The position numbers were made by a program, and so were the translations under genes. Below the pieces are notes generated by a model. It was not told the origin of the DNA and did no database searches. It saw nothing but the letters and a program-made list of their open reading frames with translations. A stretch of DNA of 64,000 nt from Ilex aquifolium (taxonomy: Eukaryota > Streptophyta > Magnoliopsida > Aquifoliales > Aquifoliaceae): positions 17,842,551 to 17,906,550 of the forward strand of contig OX637391.1 in the NCBI GenBank assembly GCA_951799425.1. Direction: 5' to 3'. Every line of letters begins with the position of its first letter. The stretch's first letter is position 1. Positions 36,776 to 47,971 of this stretch are shown one piece after another.

Positions 36776-37335
36776 AAAAATTCATATTTCACTAAATTGG
36801 CCCAACCCCAATACACTAACCGAATCCAAATATGGCTCTTTTTACCACTATATATCTAACTTACCAAAGAGTCTAGGCAATGGGTTATTCAACTTCACTT
36901 GATTTTGAAGCTTACTCACATCAATAGAACAACTATTTTACAGTAACTTCGGGCACAAGCATTTACTAATTTTATATAATAGAGAGTTGCCTCCAAAATT
37001 GTCGTTGAAATTTGTACGAATAACGATAAATGTCTTTGATGGGCAGCGGGCACCCACTTGAAATTGCATAGGCCCTTATCCTACTCGATTGGCAAGCCCA
37101 ATAGTCCCTTAACTGTAAAAATTTAGACTGGCCTTGACGAGTCTTAAATGAAACCTGTTTATTTTAGTGAAAATTAGGTGTGAGTCTCCCTAGGTGGACT
37201 TGTTTGGACTTAAATCCAGCAAGGAAACTTATAAGGGGCTAAGTCCATTTTTAAAATTATGTCTAATGAGTTAAGTCAACTTTTTTTTTTAATCCCTAAA
37301 ACACCCTTAACGGTGTTAATTATTGTCATGTACAG

Positions 37336-37393
<58 letters not shown>
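37336..37393. repeat. (TA)n microsatellite, about 28 units
   Basis: An uninterrupted TA run lies inside the left subterminal region of the MULE. Confidence 0.95.
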
Positions 37394-37395
<2 letters not shown>

Positions 37396-37560
37396 ACCGA
37401 AACTGCGTTTTTTATGGAAACTGAATATATCTTTGGTTAAGGCTTGAATCACGGCAGTTTAATAAGATTTCATTATGATTTTAAATTCAAATTCAAAATC
37501 TGAATCACATAAAAATCGTTGAATCACAATTAACGTTTTTTCATTTTTCCAGGAAATAAC

Positions 37561-38065
37561 CGCTGCTTTGTTTCTCCATATCACACGGATACTTCATATT
37601 GTGTTTGGCAGGAGTTCGAAGGTCATAGCAGTAGGATTTTCGTCGGAGATCAAGCAGTAGTAGATACGAAGGTGATACCAGCAGGAGTTTCGGGTTGATA
37701 CCAGTGAGAGTTTGATTTTTCCTATGGCTGCTGTTTATTCTTCTGGTTCGGATTGTGATTTCTGATGTATTTTCATTTTAATTTTATTAGATTACATAAT
37801 GTGATTAACGTTGATTCTCTCACAGGAAGATACATTTGAAAGTTATTTACCGGAATTATTATTAATTAATTTTAGTTTTTTTCCTTTTTACTTGCTGAAA
37901 TTCAATGTTACAAGCATTGAATGTATTGTGATGTTCATCAATCGTTTTGTTTTTCAAAATTATGGTTTAAGTTATTTTTCTCATGTTACTGTTTTGTTAT
38001 AATGAAATTAGAATTTTTTTCATATTTTCATTTTACCTTTATATTGGTTTTCTTGGTTTTAACAG
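37561..38065 (+). promoter_or_regulatory. leader region of the MULE transposase with probable 5'-UTR intron
   Basis: GTAGTAGATACGAAGGTGATACCAGCAGGAG-like repeats (about 37610-37705) precede an AT-rich stretch. That stretch ends TTTTCTTGGTTTTAACAG directly in front of the ATG at 38066, a good acceptor placing a non-coding exon upstream. The donor was not fixed. Confidence 0.4.
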
Positions 38066-40318
38066 ATGGAGGATAACATATTGGTTTGTTGCAAGTATTG
38101 TTCTGAGACTGTTGTGCTAAGAATTACAATGAATTCCACATATGATGATGTGTTACTTGGTTGCCGTGACAATTGGAATGGGTTGAGTTCTAATTGTGTT
38201 GTACTGTCGTACGCTATTCCTGGACATCCGAATTGTGTTTTGCAAAATGATCATGATGTGAGAAACATGTTTTTAATTGCACAATCTGTACAGTTGAATT
38301 TTGTTGAAGTTACTGTTGCTGTTAAAGGGAATGTGGTTCATAATTTTGAGGGTGGGGAAGTGGTGGAAAGTTCAGAAATTATTGTTGACCCTATTGGTTG
38401 CGAGGTTGATCTTCTACCTCGTTTTTGTTCTCACAATAAGAAGGTTTTGTTGACTGATGGATGGTCGAATGGAATAGTAGAGGTTGGTCAGAAGTTTGAG
38501 GGAGGAGTAGTTGAGTTTCGGAATGCTTTATGCAAATATGCAATAGAGGTTGGTTTTCAGTTTAATTATGTGAAGAATGAAAAAACAAGGGTGAAGGCTG
38601 AATGTGCCATGAAATATTCTGCTGGGTGTGAATGGTTTGTTGTTGCTACTCTCCAGCGGATGAATGGATGGTTTTACATTAAGAAACTAAACAATCAGCA
38701 CACATGTGGTGTGGCTGCACGTACTACAAAGAACAAAAGATTGACTTCTAAATTGGTTGGAGGTCTTATTGTTGATAACGTCAGGCAAAAACCTGACACA
38801 CGACCAGTTGATGTGAAAAATATGTTTCATACAGATTATGGGCTGACCATATCGTATGACCAAACTTGGATGAGTGTTGAAAAAGCAAGGGGTATGCTGT
38901 TTGGGGACCATTCATTGTCATACCAGCAATTACGGTGGTATGTACAGACTGCTAATGAAAGCAATCCAGGTAGTCATTTTGTGTTGGAAGGTGATGCAGA
39001 ATCACAGCGTTTTAGTAGGTTGTTCATGTCATTTAAGGCATGTATACATGGATTTAACTACTGTCGACCCATATTGTTTATTGATGGTACATTTTTAAAG
39101 GGTTGATATAAAGGCATTATTTTGTCTGTAACAGCAAAAGATGGCAACCAAGGTAAATTTGATGTCGGGTTATTTTGGTGTTACTGATTTCATGTTACTG
39201 TTAAATTTTCATATTTTGCTTGTATGTTACTGTTTGTTGATGTTACTGTTTGTGTTTGTAAATGTATTGCAGGTTTGTTCCCCTTGGCTTTTGTTGTTGT
39301 TGATTCAGAGAATGAGTGTAATTGGCGTTGGTTTTTAGAGCAATTATCTGAGATTGTTGATAATACTAGGGAACTAACCATTATGTCGGATCGCAACGTT
39401 GGTTTAATGGAAGCAATGCCAAAGGTGTTCCCAACGGTGCACCATTCTTTCTGTCTACAATACCTAAAAGCAAATTTGAGAGATAAGTATAGTGGGGGTC
39501 GCTTTACACATGCGTTTAGCGAGCGTATGGTTTTTTTGTTTACACTGTGTGCTTATGCTCCAACAGATACATTTTTCAATGAAAAGCTTGATGCGTTTCG
39601 AAGTGAAGGAGGAGCCATTGCTGACAAGTTCCTTGAAAACCTACCGTTTGAGAAATGGACGAATGCTTTTTTTAAGGAGCGACGTTATGGGGAGATGTCT
39701 TCAAATGCGGCGGAGTCATTCAACGCTTGGATCACAAAGTCACGTCACCTACCTGTCACAAGTATGATTGACACAATAAGGGGGCAGATCATGAACCAAA
39801 TGGGGTGCCGCTTGAATGCATCGTCACAGTGGAACGGCATTAATTGTCCAAATATTGAAACCAAACTTCAAGCTGCTTTCACTGAGTGTCGTTCCTGGTT
39901 TGTTAGGGTGTCATCAAGTCATGTTTACGAGGTTAATTCACATCCTTCAGTGACTGTAGACATTGAGAGTTGCACGTGCTCATGCCACCAATGGCAGATC
40001 AACGGTTTAGCATGTGTGCATGCTGTTGCTGCAATTCAAAAGAGTGGAAGAAACATCAATGAGTTTGTTGATTACTTTTATCAGGTTACTACTTACAAAT
40101 TGTGTTATTCTGAGCCTATACACCTAATTCCAACACTCGATCGTCCTGACTTTTCAGCGGTTGACGTTGATATGTTGCCACCATTGTCAAAAAAACAACT
40201 AGGTCGTCCAAGGAAGCGTAGATTTAGGTCTAGGGGTGAGTTTGTTAGAAAAATTCATTGTGGCCGTTGTGGCCGTTTATGTAGTCATAATAAGAAGACT
40301 TGTAACGAGCCATTGTAA
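38066..40318 (+). pseudogene. mudrA-like: mudrA-like MULE transposase (exons 38066-39152, 39273-40318), one in-frame TGA
   Basis: Exon 1 ends CAAG|gtaaat and exon 2 starts GTTTGTTC after ATTGCAG; joined in phase they give a frame of 710 codons. Residues 1-90 look like the PB1-like N-terminal domain of plant MURA proteins. About 149-215 is the MuDR DNA-binding domain (FRNALCKYAIEVGFQF, CEWFVVATLQRMNGWFYI). The DDE region starts at FIDGTFLKG (Asp340) and continues with AKDGNQG/LFPLAFVVVDSENECNW and TIMSDRNVGLMEA. A SWIM zinc finger (CTCSCHQWQINGLACVHAVA) and a C-terminal zinc knuckle (CGRCGRLCSHNKKTC) follow. A TGA at 39104-39106 replaces the residue after FLKG, where relatives have Arg (CGA to TGA). 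Otherwise the gene is complete. The protein would bind the element ends and cut and rejoin DNA in the nucleus. Without read-through this copy is inactive. Confidence 0.9.
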
Positions 40319-40859
40319 TATTCCGTATGTTTTTTTAGGAATAAGATGTTACTTTATTTTCCATGTTATTTGAGTTTATCATGTCACACATTGGAATTAT
40401 CATGGTTTATAATGTATGATTTTTTAATACTGTAGTGTTATCATCACATGTTCAATATTTGCCTTCATGTTACTGTTAATGTTACTCCAATGTTACTAGT
40501 TAATGATCATGTGGCAATTAAATATTATTACTTTTTAACAAGTATTTGGTGTGATCACTTGCTTTGGATAATTTTAAAAAATTTAATACACATGTTACTG
40601 TTTGAGTGATTATTTCAATAAGAATGTGGACAGAGTTTCCTTTGTTCGGCAAACATTCCATTAAAATCAAATATCAACCTGTCAATAATTACAATAAATT
40701 TCTCACCAAATATCAAACACCCAACAATTACAACCAATTTATAGGGCTAATATCAACCACCAACCAATTACAACCAATTTTATAACCTATCTTGCAATTA
40801 GTCTAACCAATCCTGCAATCAGCCTACAAATGAATAGCTACCACCCACAACAGAACTGC
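40319..40859. other. intergenic stretch between the two convergent MULE genes
   Basis: Holds five ATGTTAC motifs (from 40344 to 40600) and then repeats of ATATCAA.C..C.AA.AATTACAA in front of the Ulp1 gene stop codon. Both genes must end transcription here. Confidence 0.5.
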
Positions 40860-41689
40860 CTATTTGTTGCGGTATCTCTTTTTCAATCTTGATCTTGTCT
40901 TGTACTCTTCAACACTCCATGCATTCCTATGGTTTATGAAGGTAGACACCATATCGATCCGTAGAGCATTAAGTTGCGGTGGTTTCAATTTATCTTCTAT
41001 GTTTTGTCCACGAGCAAGCTGCTGCATTAAGTAACACACGTACAATCCGCAGTCGACCCTGCATTCATGCTTTTTCGTTAATGATATTAAATTCCGAGAC
41101 ATTAAATGTACACTATTTTTATTATTTACATACGTGTCAGCTCGTTGTTGAGGGCATTTCTCAAATGAAGATATTGGACATTTGATGTCTTGTGTACTGA
41201 CAACAATTTCATCCTTTGTCTTCAATGACTTCCTTTGTCCTTCTTTTGATGCCGACTCCACATAGTTTTTCTGCCATAATACTGTTCTGTTAATTTTGTA
41301 CAACGAAAATATATCACACAATATGGGTTGTTCAGATTTTAATAACTTACCAATATTTTTGCATCCTCCAAAAACTTGTCTATAATTCCACTTCGCGGTT
41401 TCAAAGAGTTGAAATGGATCCATTCACCTGCTTCTGTATCTAGTACAAGCAAGGTCCAGTGGAATGGCGTGGGTTGGGTGCCCTGTGCATCTGAATTCAT
41501 TGGAAACACTAGGAATGGAAAAAATTTCCCCATGTTGAGGTTGTTGTCTATCTCAACTTGCCGTGATGGTTCTTGTTCGTCAATCGTTACGAATGTCTAC
41601 ACTCCAATCAATGGTAACCCATAAATTTTATATATATACCAATGTCAATATATATCAATGTCAATATATAATAAGATCACATATGTTTC

Positions 41690-42025
41690 TTATACAGTAA
41701 CATTCATGTTACTATATTAACATGTGAAATTCTGAACTTTTCAAAGTAACACAAATGTTACTGGGTTTGAGGTAGTATAGTAACATGCATGTTACTATAC
41801 TCACTGTGTCTGATTTGGTAATCCAGTAACCAATAAATTAATGTATGTTACACAATATCACCCAGCACAGACTGTTTTCTTACATATTATCATAGTAACA
41901 CAATCACATCAATGTTAAAATAGTTTTATTCCTAGTAACCCGAAATTATACTGTGTTAATGTTACAGTAGAAACATGTATGTTACAGTAGTAACATGTAT
42001 GTTACTATAGTAACAAATATGTTAC
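41690..42025. repeat. GTAACAT/ATGTTAC motif cluster inside a Ulp1-gene intron
   Basis: At least sixteen GTAAC or GTTAC words lie here on both strands, often as the near-palindrome AGTAACATGCATGTTACTAT or CAGTAACATTCATGTTACTA. Similar clusters occupy the other introns and flanks of this MULE (39170-39260, 40340-40600, 43520-43820, 44980-45400), and they are sparse in the coding exons. Confidence 0.8.
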
Positions 42026-43524
42026 TACAATCGTCATTTCTTTTCAAAATTCCTTCTATTAAGAATTCAAACATAAAATCAAAACAAACTCACCCAGCAA
42101 AGACTGTTGAAAAAGAAACATTTGCAAGTTGCTTCCTCCATCAAAATTTCACCCCAACAATCAATCACCTGTGTGATAATATGCTCTGTGTATTAACAAA
42201 TATTAAAGTATTCATAATTTTGTTTAAATTGAAAAGAGGCATGGTACATTACATTGTTGTGCAGCTTTTCCCCGTTCATGAATTTCAACACATCATCAAC
42301 ATCAAGAGTATTTCCATACTTTCTTCCACACCATAAGGTAGCCCTTTTAATTAAAAAATGACAATGTTAATAACATAGAGAATAAACAGTAATATATATA
42401 AGGTGTTCAATAATGGGGAATTTAGTTACTTACGTTTTCCCCTCAGCCTCAAACATTTGAACCAATTTGGCGTACACTTTTGGGGATAATTTCTTGCATG
42501 CCTTCCATCGTCTAGCTTCAACTCTTTTACTCTCTGGCTTTTCACTAGGCATTTTAATATCCAAATCATCAACATCAATGTAGCTTTCTGATATCTTCTC
42601 CTTCCCTTTAACTTTGTCGGGTTGATCCTGGATTTCAACTTGTTTCATTTTTTTCTTTCCTCCCTGTTTTTTCACCATATACTCAAATTTGTCATCTATC
42701 TATCTTTTTCTTTCTTTCCTTTTGATTTTCCTCACCATTGATGTCTTTTCAACAGCTTCGGTGGGCTGAGGTTTTGGTGGAGTCCCTGTTAACCTTTGAG
42801 TAACGGAATGAACAGCCATATCAGCTACAGTATCATGTAGGGAATTGTTCTTTTCCTCTAATTCATACACCCTAGATTTCAGTGTTTTAATTTGTTCATC
42901 TTGTGTTTCTTTGTTTCTCTCCAATAGATCAACCAAAACCCTTAATTCAGAAATTTGGTTTTCCCTGTCAACTAGTTTCACCGAATAGTTTTCAATCTCT
43001 TTCAATTTATCCTCCCTGTGGTTGCCCCCAAGATTCTTGATGACTGTTCTAAGTGCTTCGTTCTCAACAGTCAACATTTGGATGGTTAATTTTTGAACCA
43101 CATTCTCAGCAATCAATCCAGACTCACCTTCATTGTCATGGGAAGGCTGTTGTGATTTTTCCTCTCGAGGTTCCACTTCATCTGGTTCCAAACATGTTGA
43201 TTCTCGGATGACCACATCAACAAATGCATCAAATGGATGCTTGTTATCATTCTCCTTTTGGACAGGATCATCGTTTGTTGGAACCGAAACTGCATCAGTA
43301 TTTTCAGGAACATCTTCATGAACCACAAGATAATCATCAGCAGTCACATTAGGTTCATCACCTCCAAGTTCCAATTCTGAATTTAAATCAGTCTTGCATG
43401 AAACAGTGTTTTGTTGTGGAACCTCCACTCTATGATGTACATCGTTGCCATTTTTTCGATTTACTTTTTGTAATCTTTTCTCAGCACGTGTTTTCTTAAG
43501 TCTCATTTGGACAACCTGACAACA

Positions 43525-43820
43525 TCATTAGTAACATTTTAAAAATGTATTCAATTATGGTTCAAATTTAATTGAATCAAATGAATGTGCATTACACAGT
43601 AACATCCAAAGTAACATGCATGTTACTATAGTAACATTCACAGTAACATATAATTTAAAAGCTCAATTAACCAATACGTACCCAATAAAAGCTCAATAAT
43701 CATTTTTAAATCAAATGTCTGTGAGTTATACAGTAACTTGCACAGTAACATTAATTACATAGAAACATGCATAGTAACATTTAGGTTTGGACTATTGACA
43801 TCAACATTTTTTGATAGTAA
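43525..43820. repeat. second GTAACAT motif cluster in a Ulp1-gene intron
   Basis: Words include ACAGTAACATCC, AAGTAACATGCATGTTACTA, CATAGTAACATTT and GATAGTAACACT, about ten GTAAC/GTTAC cores within 300 bp, almost all within AGTAACA or its complement. Confidence 0.75.
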
Positions 43821-44840
43821 CACTGAACAACAAAATTAACACTCCCATGCAATTAACAAATTGTCAAAATTAATAGAAATAATTTTACCCAACTTTTAAA
43901 TAATACCTGATCATCTGTGATGTCGGCGAGTGTGTTTTGTCCGAGATACATCCATAGCTTTCTTAAATCCCATTTCATCCAACGGGGGAAAGCATCCGCA
44001 TTCTCGGCCACAACAATAGATGTGTGTTCACATATCAAATACTGCAAAATAAGTTTAGTTACATTATTCTGAACATATATTGGGGAAATTTTTTTTAAAA
44101 TCACTTAATGAAAAATAACAATGAAAAACTTACAGGTAATAGTACTACGCAACCGGTTACTGCACTCGGTGTGTGAATCTTCAACCGTATAGAATTAAAG
44201 ATTGCATCAATTGTTGCTTGACACCAGTCATATCTTTTGATTTCATCTAAATTCTCAATATATGAGACATACCCCCACCCAATTGTTTGACCCATATTTG
44301 TAATCAGCAATGTCACTAAGACATATAATGAGAATAACCTAGCAAAGTCTTCACAATCATCCTTAGCATCACTCCTGGCAGCATCCTCCAATTTGCTTTT
44401 TATAATTGGTGCATTCAATTTTTTTGTGTTATTGAATCTCCTCCTTACAAAATCTGACAGTTTCTTTGCACTTTGAGGGGACAAAATTGGATCCACACCA
44501 TTTTCTATACCAAAAATCAGGGATACATCACTCTTCCTTATCTTTAAATTTTTCCCACCAATTCTAAATGTTGATGTTTCAACATCAAATGTGTTAATGA
44601 TATCCACAATAATTTTGTCATTCTTCTTGAACCATTCCTTATCAACTTCATATTTTGATATTGCCTGATACAAATACCAAAATGGGGTTCTCCTCAATTG
44701 TTCTTCGTGAACTTCTTTGATGTTTAGTTCACTAATAACCTTCACCAATGGCAGTAAGTTGGACCTGAATTGGTGAAATGAGGATGTTTTTGGAGCCATC
44801 AACCTATAATATGACAGTTACATATAAATAACTGTGTAGG

Positions 44841-45182
44841 AGGTATAATAACATTACACCAATTCACTAGACTTAATGGATATATAACAATTAATCAAAA
44901 AATCAACAACAACCCCTTCACTCTTCATCAACTACATAAGATTCATTAAAAGTTAAAAAACAGAAAGGGGTTGATCAGTAACATGTTCATAGTAACACCA
45001 ATAATTTAGTAAGGTATAATAACATTAGACCAATTCACTAGACTTAATGGATATACAACAATTAATCAAAAAATCAACAACAACCCCTTCACTCTTCATC
45101 AACTACATAAGATTCATTAAAAGTTAAAAAACAGAAAGGGGTTGATCAGTAACATGTTCATAGTAACACCAATAATTTAGTA
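44841..45182. repeat. tandem duplication, two 171-bp copies, in the MULE
   Basis: The unit begins AGGTATAATAACATTA at 44841 and 45012 and ends ACACCAATAATTTAGTAA. The copies differ at only a few positions, so the duplication is young. Each carries one AGTAACATGTTCATAGTAAC motif pair. It lies just upstream of the Ulp1-gene start codon, where its promoter would be expected. Confidence 0.9.
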
Positions 45183-45970
45183 ATACCCACAGTACCAAAT
45201 CAAATCCATACATTTGAAATTATAAAATCACATAGTAACCTGAATAGGTTCAGTTAACATATTTTGTTAGTAACGAATAATGGTTTTGGGAATTTTTTTT
45301 TCCTATCACAGTAACATTAGATTATCCAAAGAAACCACATAAATTCCATGAAAAAACAAAAATAACAATATCCCATTTTTTTATAAAGTAACATGATCTC
45401 ACAGTTTATTTTCAATAAATTTTTAACAAAAAAAAATTACACATTATGAACGATATTGGGTGTAAATGATGTTTTAAAACCCTAAAACAACTTCAAAGTT
45501 TATGTAAAATCACATACCTCTAAAATCTTTTAAAGAATCCCAAAGATTTGTGAAGATTTCAAGAATGCCGAGAACACAAATAGATTTTCGCCAATGAATG
45601 TTGAACGGTAAAACCGATTTCGGTTTTCTTGTTTGAAATAATTTTGAAATTTGAAAAAAGAGTGGGTTTGGGGTAAATGTAGTGTTTTAGGGTTTTTCGG
45701 AGAAGGCTAAAGAGAAGGAATTGATGTCTATCGCCGGATTTGTCGCCTGGTTTGATGTTTATCGCCGAATTCGTCGCCTGTGTAGCCGAAGGAAATGAAG
45801 CGGCAGTTCAGTATTGAAACAAACGGAAACTTTGACGTCGTTTCGTGTTTTCCACAAAATAAGGGTATATAGGTAAAAAGAGCAAAAAATGGACTTCAAA
45901 CCAAATAAGTTTTCTCTTAGGACTTATCTCCAAACAAGTCCGTCTAGGGGAACCGGCCTCCAAATTTCCC
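45183..45970. other. right subterminal region of the MULE
   Basis: AT-rich with several more AGTAACAT motifs up to 45400, then GCCGGATTTGTCGCCTG and GCCGAATTCGTCGCCTG direct repeats (about 45735-45782), then the right inverted end. Probably the Ulp1-gene promoter and leader. Confidence 0.5.
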
Positions 45971-45979
45971 TTTATTTTA

Positions 45980-46878
45980 TTGTTTACATTAAATATTTAT
46001 GTGTATTGTTAAGATCTAAACATGTGCATCTCACATGATTTTATTCAGGGTATTTTAGACAAATTGGCGTCCCAATTTCAAACCCCAACACAAACAGAGC
46101 GACATAGATATCAATGAGCATTTGGAAAATAGAGAGAGAAATCGCAACTCTTCTACCAATGTCAACTGCACCTCCATCGAGATTGATCGTTGTCGACATC
46201 TTCAGGTGGAAAATTAGCACAATCTTCTGCAGAGAAATCATCATCATCTTCTTCTGAGCCCAATCATCATTTTCTTTCGAAGGCAAATCATCATGGTTTT
46301 CTGGAGGCGAATCATCATTGTCTTTCGAAATAGAGTTGTTTTCTCTCAAGTATAGACAAAATAAAAGGAAACAATAAAGGATTATATAATCTATTTTTTC
46401 GACTGAGGGACTTTAGGCATGCTGCGTGTATGGAACTTATGCCCATCATCTCAGTATCATAGCCTTCAGCATTCCTTGCTTCTTTATATCCAATTGCAGG
46501 TGCAACTCATCCAAGTGCAACAAGCAGGAGATTGGTTTTAGTTATTTATTATAGGATATCAAGAATAAAGGATAAAGAAGGGTACTCAAACACAATAGTT
46601 AGCCGGTTATGTCTTTTAAATTATGTACATTTAATCTTTCTTAAACTAGGCATTGACGACTGAGTCGTGTATTGTATTATCATTTTTTAAATTATGTCTT
46701 CAATTTATCAAACCCATGACCAAGTAGGGTCAAATGCTTAACTTTTTAACGTTTTAAAAAAATGATTATCATGTTTTCGATCCTCTTTGCCCACTCAGTT
46801 TGCTTCAGAGCTCAGGAAACTCTTGGATAACTAGGGAATCTGATCATTATTAAATTCCACCCTAATGGAAATAGGCGA
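45980..46878. other. intergenic between the MULE and the LTR retrotransposon
   Basis: A minus-strand frame at 46041-46349 contains short acidic repeats (KDNDDSPPENHDDLPSKEND) from a GATGATTTG-like sequence repeat. It is not recognised as a gene. Nothing else supported. Confidence 0.4.
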
Positions 46879-47971
46879 TGTAACGACAAAATTCGTGATG
46901 TAATATAACACAAAAGTAATGTCAAATTTATAATTGTTGAATGATTTGATTTGATTTAATAAAGTGGTGTTAACTCTCTTCGGCATGCTTTTCACGTACA
47001 CTGTCCTCTGATTCTCGGTGTATTTGGTGATGACAAGGGTCGGACCGACGTGTTTTTCGATCTTTGATTTGGTGTTAACTTTGGTGGATTTGGTGAAGAC
47101 AAGGACTTGATGAGCGTGTTCCTCAATCTTCGATTTGGTGATGTTTTGGTAGATTTGTTGAAGATGAGAGTCGGATTGACGTAGTTCTCATTCTTCGATT
47201 TTTTATTTGATAGATTTGTTGAAGACGAAGGTCAAATTGACATGAATTTCGTTTTTCAATCTTTGATTTGTTGGATCTTCTCACTGTTCTTTATGTTAAA
47301 TGACTTGAAGATGATTTGAATCTCTTGAAGAAGGACCTTGATAGCTTGCTCTTCTCATCTTAAGATGGATTTGCAAGACTTCGGTTAGGATTAGACTCCG
47401 ACAAAGCTTCGCTGTTGATCTTCTCTTTTTCCTCTTGAGATGGACTCGGGCAGAGTTTCTTGATCTTCCCTCCTCCTTGGCTTCTTTCCTTGGCCTCCTC
47501 CTTTGACTTCTCTTTTTGGCCTCCTCCTTTGACTTCTCTTTTCAGGCTTCTATTTATAGTGGTAGAAGTAGTTATCCATATAAGGGTGGTAGTTATCCAT
47601 ATAAGTGTACTTTTACCTGATTACCCTTATATAGGCTTTAGGTAATGAGTTACCCATAAATTTGTAAACTTTAGTTAATCTATGGAATTTAAGTTCAACC
47701 CACTTTACCTTTTAAAAGTTTATTTAATTTGGGCCTATAGAATTTAAGTCCATTTTAATTTAATTTAACAAACATGATTAATTGCATTTGAGCTTGTATT
47801 ATTTAGGCTATGGAATTTATGTCCAGTTTAATTTAATTTGACAAGCCTTGTTAATTAAATTTGGGCTTGTATTATTTAGGTTATGGAATTTAGGTCCAAC
47901 CCAATGTAATTTATCTAATTTATTTGAGCTCAATTATAGACATTAATTTGTTAATTTTTTTAATGTCTACA
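46879..47971 (-). mobile_element. LTR of a Tat/Ogre-like Gypsy retrotransposon, probably the 3' LTR
   Basis: On the minus strand the LTR opens TGTAGACATTAAAAAAATTA directly after CTCTCGAGGGCATT, the usual start and preceding tract of plant Tat-type elements. It would close ...AATTTTGTCGTTACA at 46879. A CTATAAATA promoter box lies at 47556-47548 (minus). Downstream of it are two copies of AAAAGAGAAGTCAAAGGAGG and four degenerate 70-80-bp repeats (about 47020-47280). No primer-binding site follows the ACA end, which supports a 3' LTR. The left boundary is less certain than the right. Confidence 0.55.
47548..47556 (-). promoter_or_regulatory. TATA box of the LTR
   Basis: CTATAAATA on the minus strand, in the context CCACTATAAATAGAAGCC, is a near-ideal plant TATA box and fixes LTR orientation. 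Confidence 0.5.

Larger units (their letters stand above)
40860..44799 (-). pseudogene. Ulp1-family (C48) cysteine protease gene of the MULE, seven exons, one in-frame TAG
   Basis: My gene model on the minus strand is 44799-44134, 44041-43907, 43515-42434, 42343-42253, 42168-42094, 41596-41351 and 41270-40860. All junctions are GT-AG and in phase; the total is 2706 nt, or 902 codons. Exons 1-2 (SELNIKEVHEEQLRRTPFW, FRIGGKNLKIRKSDVSLIFG) resemble the DUF1985/plant-mobile-domain type N terminus of MULE-borne Ulp1 proteins. Exon 3 is acidic and then coiled coil (LTVENEALRTVIKNLGG, ISELRVLVDLLERNKETQ, SRVYELEEKNNSLHD). Exons 4-7 form the protease: DVDDVLKFMNGEKLHNN, VIDCWGEILMEEATCKCFFF, the histidine in FHWTLLVLD, IHFNSL where Asp/Asn is expected, and the cysteine in DCGLYVCYLM. 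C48 enzymes cut SUMO or related tags; the role in transposition is unknown. A TAG at 42700-42702 (RKR-stop-IDDKF) interrupts the large exon; nothing else is broken. Confidence 0.87.
37167..45970 (+). mobile_element. complete Mutator-like element (MULE) with mudrA-like and Ulp1-like genes
   Basis: The left end GTGAAAATTAGGTGTGAGTC...TAGGTGGACTTGTTTGGA and the inverted right end GGGAAATTTGGAGGCCGGTT...TAGACGGACTTGTTTGGA align over about 90 bp, to a shared AGTCCATTTTT. Both sides carry the identical 9-bp target duplication TTTATTTTA (37158-37166 and 45971-45979), the length expected for MULEs. The 8804-bp element holds a transposase gene (+) and a convergent Ulp1-family gene (-). A plant MULE carrying a Ulp1-like gene is a known arrangement (Kaonashi-type elements of Arabidopsis, related elements in melon). 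A perfect duplication and near-intact genes point to recent movement. Confidence 0.93.

Noticed and set aside
33113-37130. hAT element with ends CAGGGCCGACCCAAC and, inverted, CAAGGCCAGTCTAAA
   Set aside because: The ends are only partly similar and the 8-bp flanks do not match; no transposase remains between them.
37259-37447. Frame with a YIYIYI run
   Set aside because: Translation of the (TA)n microsatellite in the MULE left end.
42649-42715. Short intron that would splice out the TAG at 42700
   Set aside because: GTGAGG...TTGAG would be about 54 nt, below the usual plant minimum, with no pyrimidine tract; the sequence reads in frame on both sides of the stop.
46041-46349. Acidic-repeat protein gene
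   Set aside because: The frame comes from a short GATGATTTG-type repeat, and no promoter, splice site or homologue supports it.
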